Both the position numbers and the translations under genes were made by a program. From Trichoplax sp. H2 (Eukaryota; Placozoa; Uniplacotomia; Trichoplacea): a DNA stretch of 64,000 nt. The stretch lies in contig NOWV01000033.1 of NCBI GenBank assembly GCA_003344405.1, forward strand, positions 310,001 to 374,000. The letters are read 5' to 3'. The notes below the pieces were generated by a model, which was not told the origin of the DNA, did no database searches, and worked only from the letters and a program-made list of their open reading frames with translations. Of this stretch, positions 50,505 through 63,890 are shown one piece after another (the stretch's first letter is position 1; every line of letters starts with the position of its first letter).

Positions 50505-53500
50505 TTAATCCAGAGCATGGCTTATTGACCGAGTTCCTGGCAACGCACTTTCACTAATTTTACCGAATCTTCTCATCATTCGATAAAATTGTGTAAAAAA
50601 TAATAGCGATAACATGATGGTTACGCTAAACCAAATAAAGATTGTATCTAAGAGAAAATAAGTTTCGCCTGGCATAGCACTTAGAACTGATCTTAAAGGG
50701 CCAGTGATAATTAGGGCCATCATAAAATTATAATTAATTACAGTTAATAATTTAGAATCGTTTAATTCTTTCACTTCGACATTGCGCGTTGAATAGGCTA
50801 ACAACATGCCAGTGATTAATAGTAATGCTTTTTCAGTAGATAGGATCAGTATCCAGTAAGTTAAGTTTTTTGAATGACATTTAAAATCTTTAGTCTCTTG
50901 TCTTACATCAGCATTATCGACATGAGTAACCTACAAATATGGAAAAATATTACAAAAATAAGAATAGATTGATATTGCAGCAAGCAATTGCCGTAGAAAA
51001 ATTGACAATTTTGTGACGTTAAGATGTCTCATGAATCTTATTTGTTATTACTATTTCTGCTCTTTAATTGATTACAAGAACGGTACAAATAGCTCATAAT
51101 TTACCGCATATAATATAGAGCAGCATGATAGAAGACAAAGTTTGTCACCTTGATCTAAGATGGATAGTGATCTCGTTATTGTAACCGACAAAGTTAAAAA
51201 GTAAAGACAATGTGTACGTCAAGATTGACGCTATGCTCTAGTAGCAAAGATTTATCCAGTAAGTCAAGTTAAGAACTATACAGTAGACGGAAAGTAACAT
51301 CTGAATATAGTTCATAGAATACAGTAAACTGTACAGAGAATAAATTAAATTATATTGACTAAATAATTTCTTCAGATACCCTATGGGATAGAGCTATGGT
51401 AAAGATATATATTACTAGCTATAAATATGAAATGATTTCTGAGTATAGATCGTCTAACAAATCGCATAATGAATAAATTAAATTATGTATAGTCTGAAAT
51501 AATTTCATCAGATAGCCTATTGAGCAGCAGCATTGCAAAGGTGCAAGTTATTGTACTAGTTGTAAGTAAAGTGATTTCTTTACATAGATCATCTGAAAAA
51601 TCATGTAAGGAATGAATTAAATGATGTTATCTAAAATAATTTCATCGCATATCTAATTGGGGAAAGATGCTGCAAGCTGCATGCTACTGTCTGTAGATAT
51701 GAAATAATTTCTGGATATAGATGGCCAAAAAATCACGTAGGAAATGATACTTCATACTGAAAATTTTATTACATTTAGCTTTCATTATTAGCTTCAGTAA
51801 CTATGAAATCTTACTAACTTCGATCTTAACAGTTTTTTCTTGAGGCTGAAGAGGCTCAAGAATAGACCATAAGCCAAGGTAAATTACATCGATTAAAAGC
51901 AAGATCATAATCAATTTAATTAAACTCCTATCCAGCAATTTCTACAAAGCAAGGAAATGGTTTCATAATTAGGTAAAGGTTATAATAGTAGCTAGCCAAA
52001 TTTATACTCCAAGTCAATTATGTTTGGATATTACCACTTACCTTGCGTCTTGGTTTTGATTGAACACTGGTATAGACGATATAAATCCTGAAAGTTTTGG
52101 AAATCAATGCGGTATAAGCTGTAGTAAAGCCTAATGGTATAAACCATTTCCACATCTGCGTTATAAAATTGACAGGAAGTGGAAGATATTACACACGTAG
52201 AAATTCAAATTCAAAACGTAGATGTTCTATTCACAACTGAACTATAATTATGGCAGCTTTTCTAATTGAATCTATATCATTGCGAATAGACAAGGACAAG
52301 CCTTCGCTTTTTGCTGATATAATAGTAAGAGCTTTTAATAGCATATGATCGAGTTTTCTAATTAATTCTAATTATCTATATTTTAAGAGCCAAAAGGACT
52401 CCTTACATCAAGTGTGGAGATCTAATCTATCTATTTTAAAATGGCAAAAAACTCTATTTAGTCTTTCTCAGAGTAGGACTAAGTGGATATTGAAATAAAC
52501 TAATTTGATATGATAATATATTTCGCAATCGTACTATTACTAATCAATTTTTAAAACCAATTCAAACCTAATAGTATAGCAGGACTATTGTTAGTGACAG
52601 CGAGCAATAAAGAGTGGTATATAAAATAAAATTATTATTAATTTACACTAAAACTAAAGTACCAAATTCTATGACTTCAAATACATTCACTATCCTCAAT
52701 TGCTATCCTATTTTTATGAGACTATTCTTATTTCGAAGCTCTTTTACGATCTTCAGCTAATCTAGAAAAATACTATATTTAGCTAAGAATATTTTCTATA
52801 ATTGTAGCATTAATATTATTGTAATTTCGTCTTAGCTACACAACACACGATTAAAATATCCGATTACGACAACAAATAATCTACAACTTATTTTGTATCA
52901 ATAAAGCAAAATAGTAAGGCAGAGTTAACTAGTTACTCTATCGATTCTATGAAAGATTGCTCTTAATAGATTCAACAATTATGCTGTATCATTAACATTT
53001 TCACTGTACTTATGCTGAATACTGTACCGTATTCGTCGATGATCATGGAAGTTATTACAGTACTTATGAAATTTTATTAGATTTATTATTACTTCGAGCA
53101 GACTACTACCTTTACCCCCTTTATGTATTATTCCAAACACTGCATTTGTAGATGATTATAAATTTAATGTATCTCTAGTACTGATGGAAGTGTACTCGAT
53201 TTATTATAACTCCATGCAGGTTGCGATCTTGGCCCTTTCTATGTATTTCTTACTTTACAGTAGAAATGTCATTAATCTGTTAGAAGCTGTATGTAAATGA
53301 TTAAATTCTAGCCATTATTACAGTTTCATAACAAAATATTCAATATTAAAATTAATTCAAGTATACAAGTATACGGTAAAGTAATCAATATAATAATAAA
53401 AGAATTTTCATCATTACTCTAGTTTGACTGAAACTAAAGTCATTATGATGGATTAGAAGTATGTATAATAGAATAGTTCTTTGAAAAATAGAGCATTGAA

Positions 53501-56500
53501 TTAGTTCTAAACTGCTAACGTTATGCCGTACTGTTCATCTAATTAGAATAGCTATTCATGAATTTAATCTAATTTACTTTACGTATTTTAGATGAAATAT
53601 CTATAAAACATCAGTTTAATCTATGTGTACTAAATAGATTTAAATTATCAGCTTATAATACGACTCGTAATTATTTTAATCAGCGCTATCTGTATGATTT
53701 TAATGCTTATTGACAAATTGAAACTGCGCAAATAATAATACTTGTCTATGTATTAATGTTATTAAATTACCTCGCATAATATTCTACCAGTGACGCCGGT
53801 CTTGATTAAATTTTTATTCATTTCAAATAGGCTATAGAATATCAGTCCAGTATACATGATGATTGAACCAAGTGAGACTATAAAATTAATTCTTGGCGAT
53901 AAAATTTTTATAGCCCTGATAAGGACAGATAAAGTGATTTAAAAAAAAATTGAGTCATGACTAAGTGCTTTTAAAATTGGTACAAGATGATAAATTATAA
54001 AGAAATATGTGAATCTCTATATTGAAATTTCCTGTTGAAAAACTTACGGAGCTTTGCGATATTTATGGTTCCATAGTGCAAAAGCAAAACTTATAGCAAT
54101 TCCGATTGCTGATATAACGACTATTGCTATTGTACTAGTAGATGGAATTTGCTTATAGTTCACTATAAGAATTCTATTTGAGCCATCACTAGGTATCACA
54201 TCGCCTAAGCATTTTTAAAACAAATCATACCAAATATTTATTGCTAAATTTGTGACTAAAAGAAAATTATTGGTTAAAATAGTTATTAGATACTTTTACA
54301 ATGTGGATACTCGCTTTAAATTAGTGATTGCCATAGGCAGACTGTATTTCTTAACCCTGTTCTATATTATAGTACCTTTCCATTGAAATTCATCAATCCA
54401 CCGTAAAGTATTTTTGCTATTATCGTAAATAGCAACAGGGATTTTTGACCCATCTTTAGTTATAGATTTGTTAATTATCAATTTAAAGAAGAAAAAATAA
54501 ATTTAGAACTCATGCATTTAAGTAAGGGATCAAAAATATATCTTTCTTGAGCCTTAACAATAAATCTTATTGTAAGGCTATAATTTACAGCGATATGAAT
54601 ATCATAAAAGAAATATTATCTTACTTCTCCATTGCTGAATAATCACAGTTCCTGCCCGATCGCCAGTATCCGTAAATCTCACCGATCCCTAAAAGAAAAA
54701 TGAATAAGCCTCTCAATGTTATCATTAATTGCTAAAATTCTACCGCTGTCTATTACTTTCTTTAAGCCCTTAGAAATCAAACATAATTAGTAACCCTTAA
54801 AAGATATTTTAACGTACGGTGACGCCCTCGAAGTTCAATTCATAAAATGATTCCATAATGATATCTTTTATTAACTTTCCATGACGATAAGTAAAATTTT
54901 CCAATGTTAGATTGTCTGCTTTTGGCCAATTAGCTAATTTTGTCGCTGTTCTATTAAGAGCCAGTGCAATAGCCCATGTGGTGTCATAACCATAAGGATG
55001 GTATCGATTATAATGATAACTTTTATACGTAGGCCATAATTTAAGTCGTTCTTGATAATCTTGGACAGTCTAACAATGAAAGTGTTAACGGTTAAAAGAA
55101 GAACGAAGTTATCAATATTATATTCGCATAACCGTACCAGTTTAAACCGTAAATGAACTATATATAAAGTAAATTTTTCGTAAGTAATGGAAAGAGAGTT
55201 CTTTATATAGCTGACATGCTGCTAATGGATTTTATAGAGCTATACGTAATATACAAAAGCATGTCAACTATGCATTTAATAAACAAGTTATGTACCGGTA
55301 ACTATATTCCAGTGACCTAGTCAAATGTATAGTATTTACGTTATTTCTGTTCTGGATGTATTGCAGCAATACTACATTTGAGTTAATTTGTTTGCGATGG
55401 TCCTATTTATCAAAAGTATATTTTATCAACTATATAGAAGCAACATACTGTATTATATATAATATTATACTTATGTAATTATTACTCCCAATATGATCAA
55501 GTTCATATTGTACTACGCTATTAAACTATACAAGAATAGTATGGTACTATGCATTTATCTAACCAGGCACTAGCCAATCTATTTCCCTAAACTAAACGAA
55601 TATTATCTTACAGACCTACATGAGAATAAAATTGTATTCTTAAATGCATGTTCTGATTTTTGCTATCGACATATTTTGAATAGTAAAATTAGATATCCTT
55701 ATAAGTAAAATACTTTGATTTAAACTGTAATAATAAAGATTATTTAAGTCGCACTAACAATAGGATAATGACGCTGATCTAATCTTTAATTTAGAACTGT
55801 AGTAACTGTAAGATTTTTCGATCTCATACTAGGTCTTGCTAGTTCTAACATATGCAACCTGGAAACTTTGGCTTGTGATTTGCAGATCATAAATATGTAA
55901 GGTATATAGAAAGGATAGGCAGTGTGTAGAATTATAGATTTATTGTTGTCAAAGAATATGTATCTTCTACTGTTTGTTATATTATTAGAAACTTAATCCG
56001 ATATGAAACACGTAATAGATTCTATTCTATTTCGAAGTGTTCGTGAGAATAAATTTCTTGCATTTAAAAAAGTTGGTTGCATTGCCGTACACTGGCAAAT
56101 GAATAATATATTCTATGAATGGGCGATGTAAAACAATACTGATATCTTATTTAGTAATTCCGATAGTCTACAGATAGTACATAAATTTTATCATAGCATA
56201 GTTCAATGATAGCATGAATGAGCAGATAATTCCACCAGATATCAAACTGCTGAAATGATAACTTCACGGTACGAATTACCGTGAAGAATTAAATAACTAA
56301 ATTTAGTAAACTAACATTTTATATATGGTGATTACAATTAGTAGTTTACAGTAGGAATCGCTGAGGTTATAATGCATTCCAGTAAATTATATGTTGTATT
56401 GTAACACAATTCTTATATAGTTATTGAATACAGTACAAGCTCTGTAACTGTCATTATGAGTAATGCTAGATTGTAGGTGTATTGAAATGATTCTATGGAT

Positions 56501-59500
56501 AGGAATACTGTGCGCCAATTATGTGAAACCTATCAATAAACGCCCATATCAATAATTATTGTTGTTAGAAGATTCATCAATGCTAGCTACTGCCGAAAGG
56601 TATTTAAGCTCGATAGATCATTGAATAAAATTAGTTCTCTAGTTTTTTAAGTAGAAGCAAAGGCATTCCAGTTCTGAGAGAAGTTAAGGGATACTGAATT
56701 CCGAAAATTTTAGAAATTTAGAGATTCGTTTTTGCAAAAAAATATGATAGCCCACTCCAAATAGATGCAAATGCAACTGATAAGTATAAGATTTGTCGTT
56801 AACACCGCTATAGTTAGACTATGACTTATGCTATATTCTACTATCGCACTTACCATGCCCGAGATTGTTTGTATTTCATCAGTCCTTACATTAATAATAT
56901 CTGTTATAATAACTCCTTCTAAAGCTTTTTCCAATTCTTGAACTGTACAATCTGTATCATTAATTTTCCACCAGTAATCAGCATAAAATCCCGATATAAA
57001 CCAAACCCGTTGAGTATTTTTACCAGTAAAATTAAGTCGAATAGCCTAACAACATAAATCTTACTACATTAACATCACCAATATAACGAACGGCTATGAT
57101 GCTAAGCAGTGATCAATTGTAAATAAAATACTTTTTATTTAATTACTAACAATCTTTAAAATATGTGGAAATAAAATGTAACTGGAAATTATAGTGTAAT
57201 CCTAAATTGATTTGATCGTCGACCATGTTTTAAGCTCAATTATAATATACTTTTGAGATATAGTCGACAAATTACTCTCATCATCTTGCGTAATAGCTTG
57301 AAAATTAAAATACAGTACCATTAAGGGTTCTAATCCTTGCATTCAGATTAATAATGAAATATAGTAAATTGAGGAATTTTTCGCCTATTTTATGCTAAGA
57401 TGAACAGTCAATACGTGAGCTGATTAAGGAAAATAAAATTACTTTTTAGGTATCTATGACAAGCAAGATTGTAATTATAAATTATATGCTCACAAACGTA
57501 GACCATGACCAGAAATGCAATCAAGACAGCTGATTGTTAAATGTAAAGAAATTAACAAAATCGTTTCGTATGTTGGATCTAAATCATTTCTAGCAATAGC
57601 AATTCTGCTAGTATAATAATTTTTATAATATAGTAATAATTTATTTTCAACGTAAATCTAACTGATAATAATTTAATTTTTAAAATTGAATCGGTTCTAT
57701 CAGCTATAAAAGTCCTTGTGAACTTAATCTAATAAAATGTTCGTGGTAATAATACTAATTTAAGCATTGATCAATATAGAATTAAGCTACGTAGTTTAAG
57801 GGACGAATGGTTTGTTTGTAGAACTGGTTGTATAGCTAGTATTCAGCTAAAATTATTGGAATTGACTGTAGCCTATCCTCAACAAAAACAAAATTCATAA
57901 TACTGGATGGATTTAATTGCATTTTTGTTTTGAAAAAAATCTGACATACCAATAACAGCTATCAGTAATACGTATGATTAGTAGATCCTTACCCAACAAA
58001 ACGTCAGTCTAGCTTCCGAGGCAAACATGTCCAAAACTATAATTCTTGCGTCTTTTCTCTATGACATATTTTAAAAATTTGTATATAAGCAATATAAGTA
58101 TTGTTGCTTATACAAAAAGCATATGAAGCATATATATTAAAGTATATCGTTTTAACATATGCTTTCTACCTCTGAAGATTAGATAGAATTGAAATTGAGG
58201 CCTATTTTATTGCAGATCATAATCAATATTACCCCAGATTTGTATTAATTTAGTCATATATCAATTAGTAGACTAGATTATAAATCATCAAATGCTCCTG
58301 GTGCAGAAAAGAGTTAACTTTGATTATAAAATGGGTTACGTATTTAAGGATGTTTGTGTTATTTATGATAGTTGCAAGCATTCAGTAGAATTAATCAAAT
58401 CTATTACTTTTATTAATGCAGTCGTAATTCAATCGTAAAGTCTATAGACTTATTACGTGCTTCAGACTGAAGTTAATTCATTTCCAATTCCAATCGGCAA
58501 CCTGGAAAAAGCATGCATTCCCTCTACATACTAAGAGTTGAGATCAGCGATATAAGGTAATAATTTAAGGATATTGTTAAGGTTATTTTCGAGATTTCTT
58601 ATTTCTCCATGTTTAGAAATATTAGTAAAGTCTCTTTTCTTCCCATTATTATAATACAATTATAATATGTAAGAATAAATTTGGTTTAATATCCACTTCT
58701 TCACCATTAGTAGGTTACAAATCTATTTTTCTTTCAGTATCATAACTGTATTGTGCCCGTCAATCATAATAGAAGCCGATACAGAGCGATTTTATGTTAT
58801 AGCTATAATATAGATTTAGTTCTGTAGCTCAATCTACAACTCATCACCAACAATTTCATCTATATAATTTCAAATTTGTATAGAGCTTAATATTATTTAA
58901 CTAACACTGATTAATATATGTATTTATACAATCAGATCCAGGAATTCTAAGGTAATACTGAACCGTATATGGTACCTATCTAAACGACAGCATATCGTGA
59001 ATTAATTTTATTTTTGGAGGAATCGTAAGCAGGGAATTTACCGGAAAGAACTAACTTTCAAATATAGCTAGAGCCCACCTTAGCTTCGAATAATGTATCC
59101 ATTTGAAGAAAAATAGTAAATTCTGATTTATTACTTCAAAAGCACTTAGTCCTGCATAGCAAGAAATCAGTTTGGCAAATGGAAAATTATAATTCTAAAT
59201 TGCATTAGATACTAGTAAAACTATCCCAAAACTACAAAAAATGTTTATTATATCAGTGGAATTGGCTAGTGCAAGAATTTTTTAATTGTCGATTCAACTT
59301 GATCATATTCAAAATATTGACCCGCATTTAAATAATATCTTATCTATTCTATTAGTGTTATTAATCTTACCTGTAGGTTTTCAATTTGAATCTTCGGATC
59401 ACGTCGGACACTTTCGGTTGTGACGATTTCGTAGTTTTTGATTTGTGTTTTAATAATATTGATAACATTTTCTGCTGTCTAGATATCACAATAAGATTCA

Positions 59501-61975
59501 TTGAAATAGGAATATAGTCGAGTTAGATATGAATAAATAATTTCTTGCTGTCATTGCTATTTATAAAGAAAGCTCAATGTATTATTGCGGTGAATTGAAT
59601 AATTCTTAACGGATTCATAAATTTTTCTTTACAATTTGTATGAGAAACAAGTAAGCCTGATGACTCCAGTAGTATAATGAAATTGACTCTATTCCTTAAT
59701 CTATTATATATACATTTATCAGCTCTCAATACAATTATCAATTTAGCTCATTTTGATGTAGATGAGAGTCAAGGTCAAATAGTCTAGAACATTATGTGGA
59801 TGAGTTTTAAATTATCTGGTAGATTCTATAATGAAGTTCATTTTATAGCTTAAATAACTGAAGCATTTTAGTATTATGATTGGGTCATTCTCACCATTAA
59901 ATAATTAAAAAAATTAATTAAGTATGGATAAAATTATTTTGAGCAGTAAATCATAACTGTTATTTTCTCTAAACAGCTACGGAATACTGGACTTTAAGAT
60001 GCGACTTGATGCAAAATATTGCGAAGTTCATGATCAAATTTGAGTTCTATGGCTTTACTGTGGCAGTAAATAAAGTATAAGGGCTAACTAGCTAATTTTA
60101 GGTATCAATGGCCAATCTTAAGGGGTTGATGAACCTGCTACAATCAAACTTTATAAAGACTCTGTAAGATACTGTATACGCGTATAACGCTGTAAATTAC
60201 AAGCTAGTTTGAATAGTGATCACAACTTGTTTTATACATTCCTGATTTGTTGCTAACTTGTCTTTAAACATTCCTAATTTTTTGCTGCACTCTCATTAGT
60301 AGAGAATAAAAATTCGATAAGACTTAATTACTAATTGCTACAAATATGTAGACATGTCTACTATATTGCTTTGGTTGTCCGGATTTAAAAATAATAAAGA
60401 ATAATGTTTTAATTTGTTTTGGATGTGATAATTCGTACGGTATAAACCTAAACTTTTAAGTAGAAAAATATGATGATAAGTGAGAAATAATAAAAGCAAA
60501 CAAAATTAATTTCGTTATACATCATAATTATTAATCATTTATGGGAAAAAGGAGTTGAATATACTGTAATTTCATCGTCAATATTGACGGCAAAATAAGA
60601 AGAATATCAGGATAATACTAGCTATAAATATCGAGAAATATCTCATTCTCCTGGCTTTCTCTTGATAGCTACTAGTCTAAATGTGACTACACGTATTTAC
60701 AGAACAAACTTATTTTTCAAGTACCATATACGAATACAAACCAGCAGAAAATGAATAATAAATATTCAAACGGACACAGATTAGCAGATACCACTTATAA
60801 ATGTAATAGGAGATAGTAGAGAAGTGACGTCAAGTCACATTAATGCTGATACTACTAAGTTGTACGGATATCTAATAAATTAGTGAGCACACGATAATAC
60901 GTTCAACTGGGGTACGTGCTGTACTGGTGTAACTAGCACCTGCAGTTCATGTTGGCGTATCTGAGTGCTCATATTGTACGAGATTAGGGTTTTACTCATA
61001 TTCAGAAACTGACCCAAAATTCAGAATCGTACGACCTAAACTAAAACCTAACGTAATAGGGCGAGCTATTACAGAAATATATCCCAATTAGTCGTTTGTA
61101 GTATTATCTAACTATATGAAGAATAAACAATTACGATAATTATAACCGATACAAAGAAATGAGCTATATTTCTCGTCTGCTAAGAGATGGAAAGCTCAAG
61201 ATTACAATAGAAAATTAGAAAAAAATTAAAAATATATATCAACTAGTCACTCCCGATAAAATAGTATTAACGAACTATAAGAAAAATAAATAATAAAGAT
61301 AATCGATGAAAAGAAAAGAGCTCTTTTCCCCGTCTGCTAAGAGATGGAAAGCTCAAAGCTAAAATAGATTACCATAGAAAGTCAAAAACATGATAGACTA
61401 TTTTTACCGTATTCTATATTGTTACTATACAACTTTAGCTATCGAAAATGAATTAAGTTGCCTCTTATAGAGATTCTATATAACTCACTGATTTAAAATA
61501 TAAGACTGAAAGTGATTCCAATCTACAAAATAAGGGCAAGAACAATATTAAGAAATAAAATTGAAGTCAATATTTTCTTGAAAGCTATCCTTTCATCGTT
61601 TCTTGTTTCTATGTGTGATATACAGTAGTGTATTAATTAATGATGTATTGTGCTTATTATAGTTAATAAGTTTACCATGAAAGATTATTAAGATTGAATT
61701 TTCAATCCACATTGTTAGCCTTAAATAGCTGTTAATAATACATTAGGGTCAAAACAATTAAAATAAGATATCCATAATCTACTTAATTATTAACCTACTA
61801 AGGAAAATGTATTGGATCTTTCGCTCTGATAAATCGTTGCAATTCGAGACCAATTAAAATATTTCATAATGGCTACACGCGGACGATTATAGTTGAAATC
61901 AGATGGCGCCATTCTAAATAATGTTTTATAACGTTTGCGATCACTTAGAGATGGTGAGCCCGCACTATATGATAT
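50505..61975 (-). CDS. GABA-B-type class C GPCR, N-terminal part not found, 12 exons
   Basis: Exons: 61799-61975, 59371-59478, 57993-58058, 56854-57045, 54818-55069, 54625-54688, 54376-54453, 54048-54204, 53771-53915, 52042-52155, 51819-51941, 50505-50930; 633 aa, all junctions in phase. The extracellular Venus-flytrap part begins mid-domain with ISYSAGSPSLSDRKRYKTLF and FNWSRIATIYQ, then RKDARIIVLDMF, VWFISGFYADYWWKIND, PYGYDTTWAIALALN, ELNFEGVTGSVRFTDTGDRA and a WIDEFQW segment. Seven membrane helices follow: STIAIVVISAIGIAISFALW, then SPRINFIVSLGSIIMYTGL, MWKWFIPLGFTTAYTALISKTFRI, LIKLIMILLLIDVIYLGLW, LTYWILILSTEKALLLITGM, STRNVEVKELNDSKLLTVIN and TIFIWFSVTIMLSLLFF. The tail after the last helix is only about 30 residues, without the coiled coil of vertebrate GABA-B subunits. 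The LNDSK motif is diagnostic of the GABA-B group. The signal peptide and first third of the ligand-binding lobe are not recognisable up to 64000, so the gene is 5'-incomplete here or truncated. Confidence 0.88.
51338..51750. repeat. Tandem repeat of about 133-139 bp in a receptor intron
   Basis: GAATAAATTAAAT (or GAATGAATTAAAT) starts recur at 51338, 51471 and 51610, each followed by TAAATAATTTC and CAGATA-type blocks. A degenerate fourth start is near 51738. It lies in the intron between the last two coding exons of the GABA-B-like gene. Confidence 0.75.
52156..53770. other. Long intron of the GABA-B-like gene
   Basis: 1.6-kb intron between the exon of the second and third membrane helices and the following exon. 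Very AT-rich; nothing further is recognised. Confidence 0.6.
56262..56286. repeat. Perfect 10-bp-stem hairpin in a receptor intron
   Basis: CTTCACGGTA, a five-base CGAAT loop, then TACCGTGAAG. It lies in an intron of about 1.8 kb of the GABA-B-like gene (55070-56853). Confidence 0.75.
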
Positions 61976-62721
61976 CTAGTAATATAAAAGAAAAAAATTA
62001 AATGCGTTAAGTAAGATCAAAGTTAAATCATTCTATCGGTTGTAACATGGGTAGGCTTATGCAGGTAACTAATATTAAATAATAAATACAACAACCCGAT
62101 AATGGTTAGTGTAACAGACGAAATAAAGGCAATATTGATCTCTTCAATCAATAGATCTCACTGTAAGAATCGCATAGAAGAAACGAATTAAGAACTACAA
62201 TGAAAGCACTATGTGGAAATTTTCTCAAAATGAGATTGATTTCATAATAAAAGAGTGAAGATAGAAAATTATTAAAGTAATAATTGGTATAAAATACAGT
62301 ATAACCACAAGTTGGTCATATTCATATTGAATATACGCGGAACTTAAATTTTGCTATTTCAGTTTCGTATCACAATAGTTAAATTAAATCTCAGATATGT
62401 TAAGACTTAATCGCAATATTGCAGATGATTAGATACGAATTTCATTCTTTAAAAGTAACATTTAGAGATGAAATATTCAAGTAGAAATTTTACGTTAATT
62501 AGGAATATCATGATGGTCATAGTAGTAGCATGATAAATATTCTGAAATTATAGTAACTGACTAAACCACTCTTTAAAATATCTAGACGATGAATTTATCT
62601 TATTCGAGAAATCTTATATATCAACAGTTTCTAAAAATGAAAGTAGTAAATCTTCAAGCGATTCCATAGAGTATTCCATTACAATTTTGCTAATATACGG
62701 CTAAGATTATCGATTCGGTAT

Positions 62722-62841
62722 TCAATCGCTTTTAGTTTTATGAATCTTTAAGATATAAATAAGTACTGTTATAACATCTAATATTAGGAGACATTCAACG
62801 ACTATAGCTGCTAAAACTATCCGTTCTAAATCAAAACTAGG
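62722..62841 (-). CDS. Terminal exon with one membrane helix, gene unknown (partial)
   Basis: Minus-strand open frame of 39 residues ending in TGA. It is preceded by an acceptor-like ACAGTTAG and read in phase 0: PSFDLER, then the hydrophobic run IVLAAIVVECLLILDVITVL, then a short basic tail (KIHKTKSD). It looks like the last exon of a membrane protein gene whose other exons lie beyond 62842 or outside the window. It could be a chance open frame; only hydrophobicity and the splice signal support it. Confidence 0.35.
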   Translation of the reverse strand, partial: PSFDLERIVLAAIVVECLLILDVITVLIYILKIHKTKSD

Positions 62842-63049
62842 CTAACTGTAGCGATACTTGAAAACTATTCAATATTACATCAAAAAAGAAGAAATCCATA
62901 CTAAGCCTCTAAAGTAAGGTAAAACGAAAGTTTAAAATCGGACAACATTTCTATCAATTGCCCTTTATGGTTTCCTATAGTAACAAATAAGAAAATACTG
63001 AACTTAATGTTTTCCATCCGTATCGCGAAATTGATAGGATGGAAGACAT

Positions 63050-63890
63050 TAATGAGAAAGCAAAAGTTGCTCAAAATCGACCTAATGCAGCAGGATTAAT
63101 CATCAGAAAAATTATGTTAATCTTGACAATATCTTATATGGAAATTGACTACCAAATCTAGCAGTAAACTAAAAATTGTGGTTGGAAATTGAAACTATTC
63201 ATAAGCATTTGCTCTGATATCTGTTCCAAAATAAAATCGACCGCATACTTATTAATTATTAAATAGCATGATTAAAAAATTAGGAAGTACTAAATTCAAA
63301 GATTTAAATTTATGATTGAATGACAGATATGAAAGGAAAAATAAAAGTTGTTAAAAATTGACCTTTACAACACTGTAGGATAAAAATCAGAAAATTGTAA
63401 CTATGTTAACAATATCTTTCTTGGAAATTGAACACCAAATCTAGGAGCAAATTAAAAATTGTGATTAAAATTGAAATTATTTGTAAGTATTCGCTCTGAT
63501 AGTCCACTCTAAAATAGAAGCAGCCGGATATTTAAATGTTAAATAGCATGTTTAAAATTTAGGAAGTACTGAATTTAAAGATTTAAATTTATGATGGAAT
63601 CGCTGGCATGAAACGGAAAAGTAACATTTGTTCAAGATTGACCTCTGTAATATAGTGTGGTAAATCACTGAAAAATCTTAAATGTGTTAATGATATACAT
63701 TTTGGAAATTGAATACCAGATCTTGAAATAAACTAAGAGTTATGGTCTATATTAGAATTATTCACAAGTGCTTGCTATAACCGTCTACTTTGGAATAAAA
63801 GTGGATAAATATTTAAATATTAAATACTGCGTTAAATAATTTAAAAATGTAATAATAGGCTTTAAAAGTAAATTAATAAATTTAAAATTT
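63050..63890. repeat. Tandem repeat of about 280 bp, three diverged copies
   Basis: Blocks AAAGTTG...AAATTGACCT near 63063, 63344 and 63623 recur with a period of 279-281 bp, together with TGGAAATTGA.TACCA, TTAAATAGCATG and TTTAAATTTATGAT-type blocks in the same order. No open frame is conserved. Confidence 0.8.
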
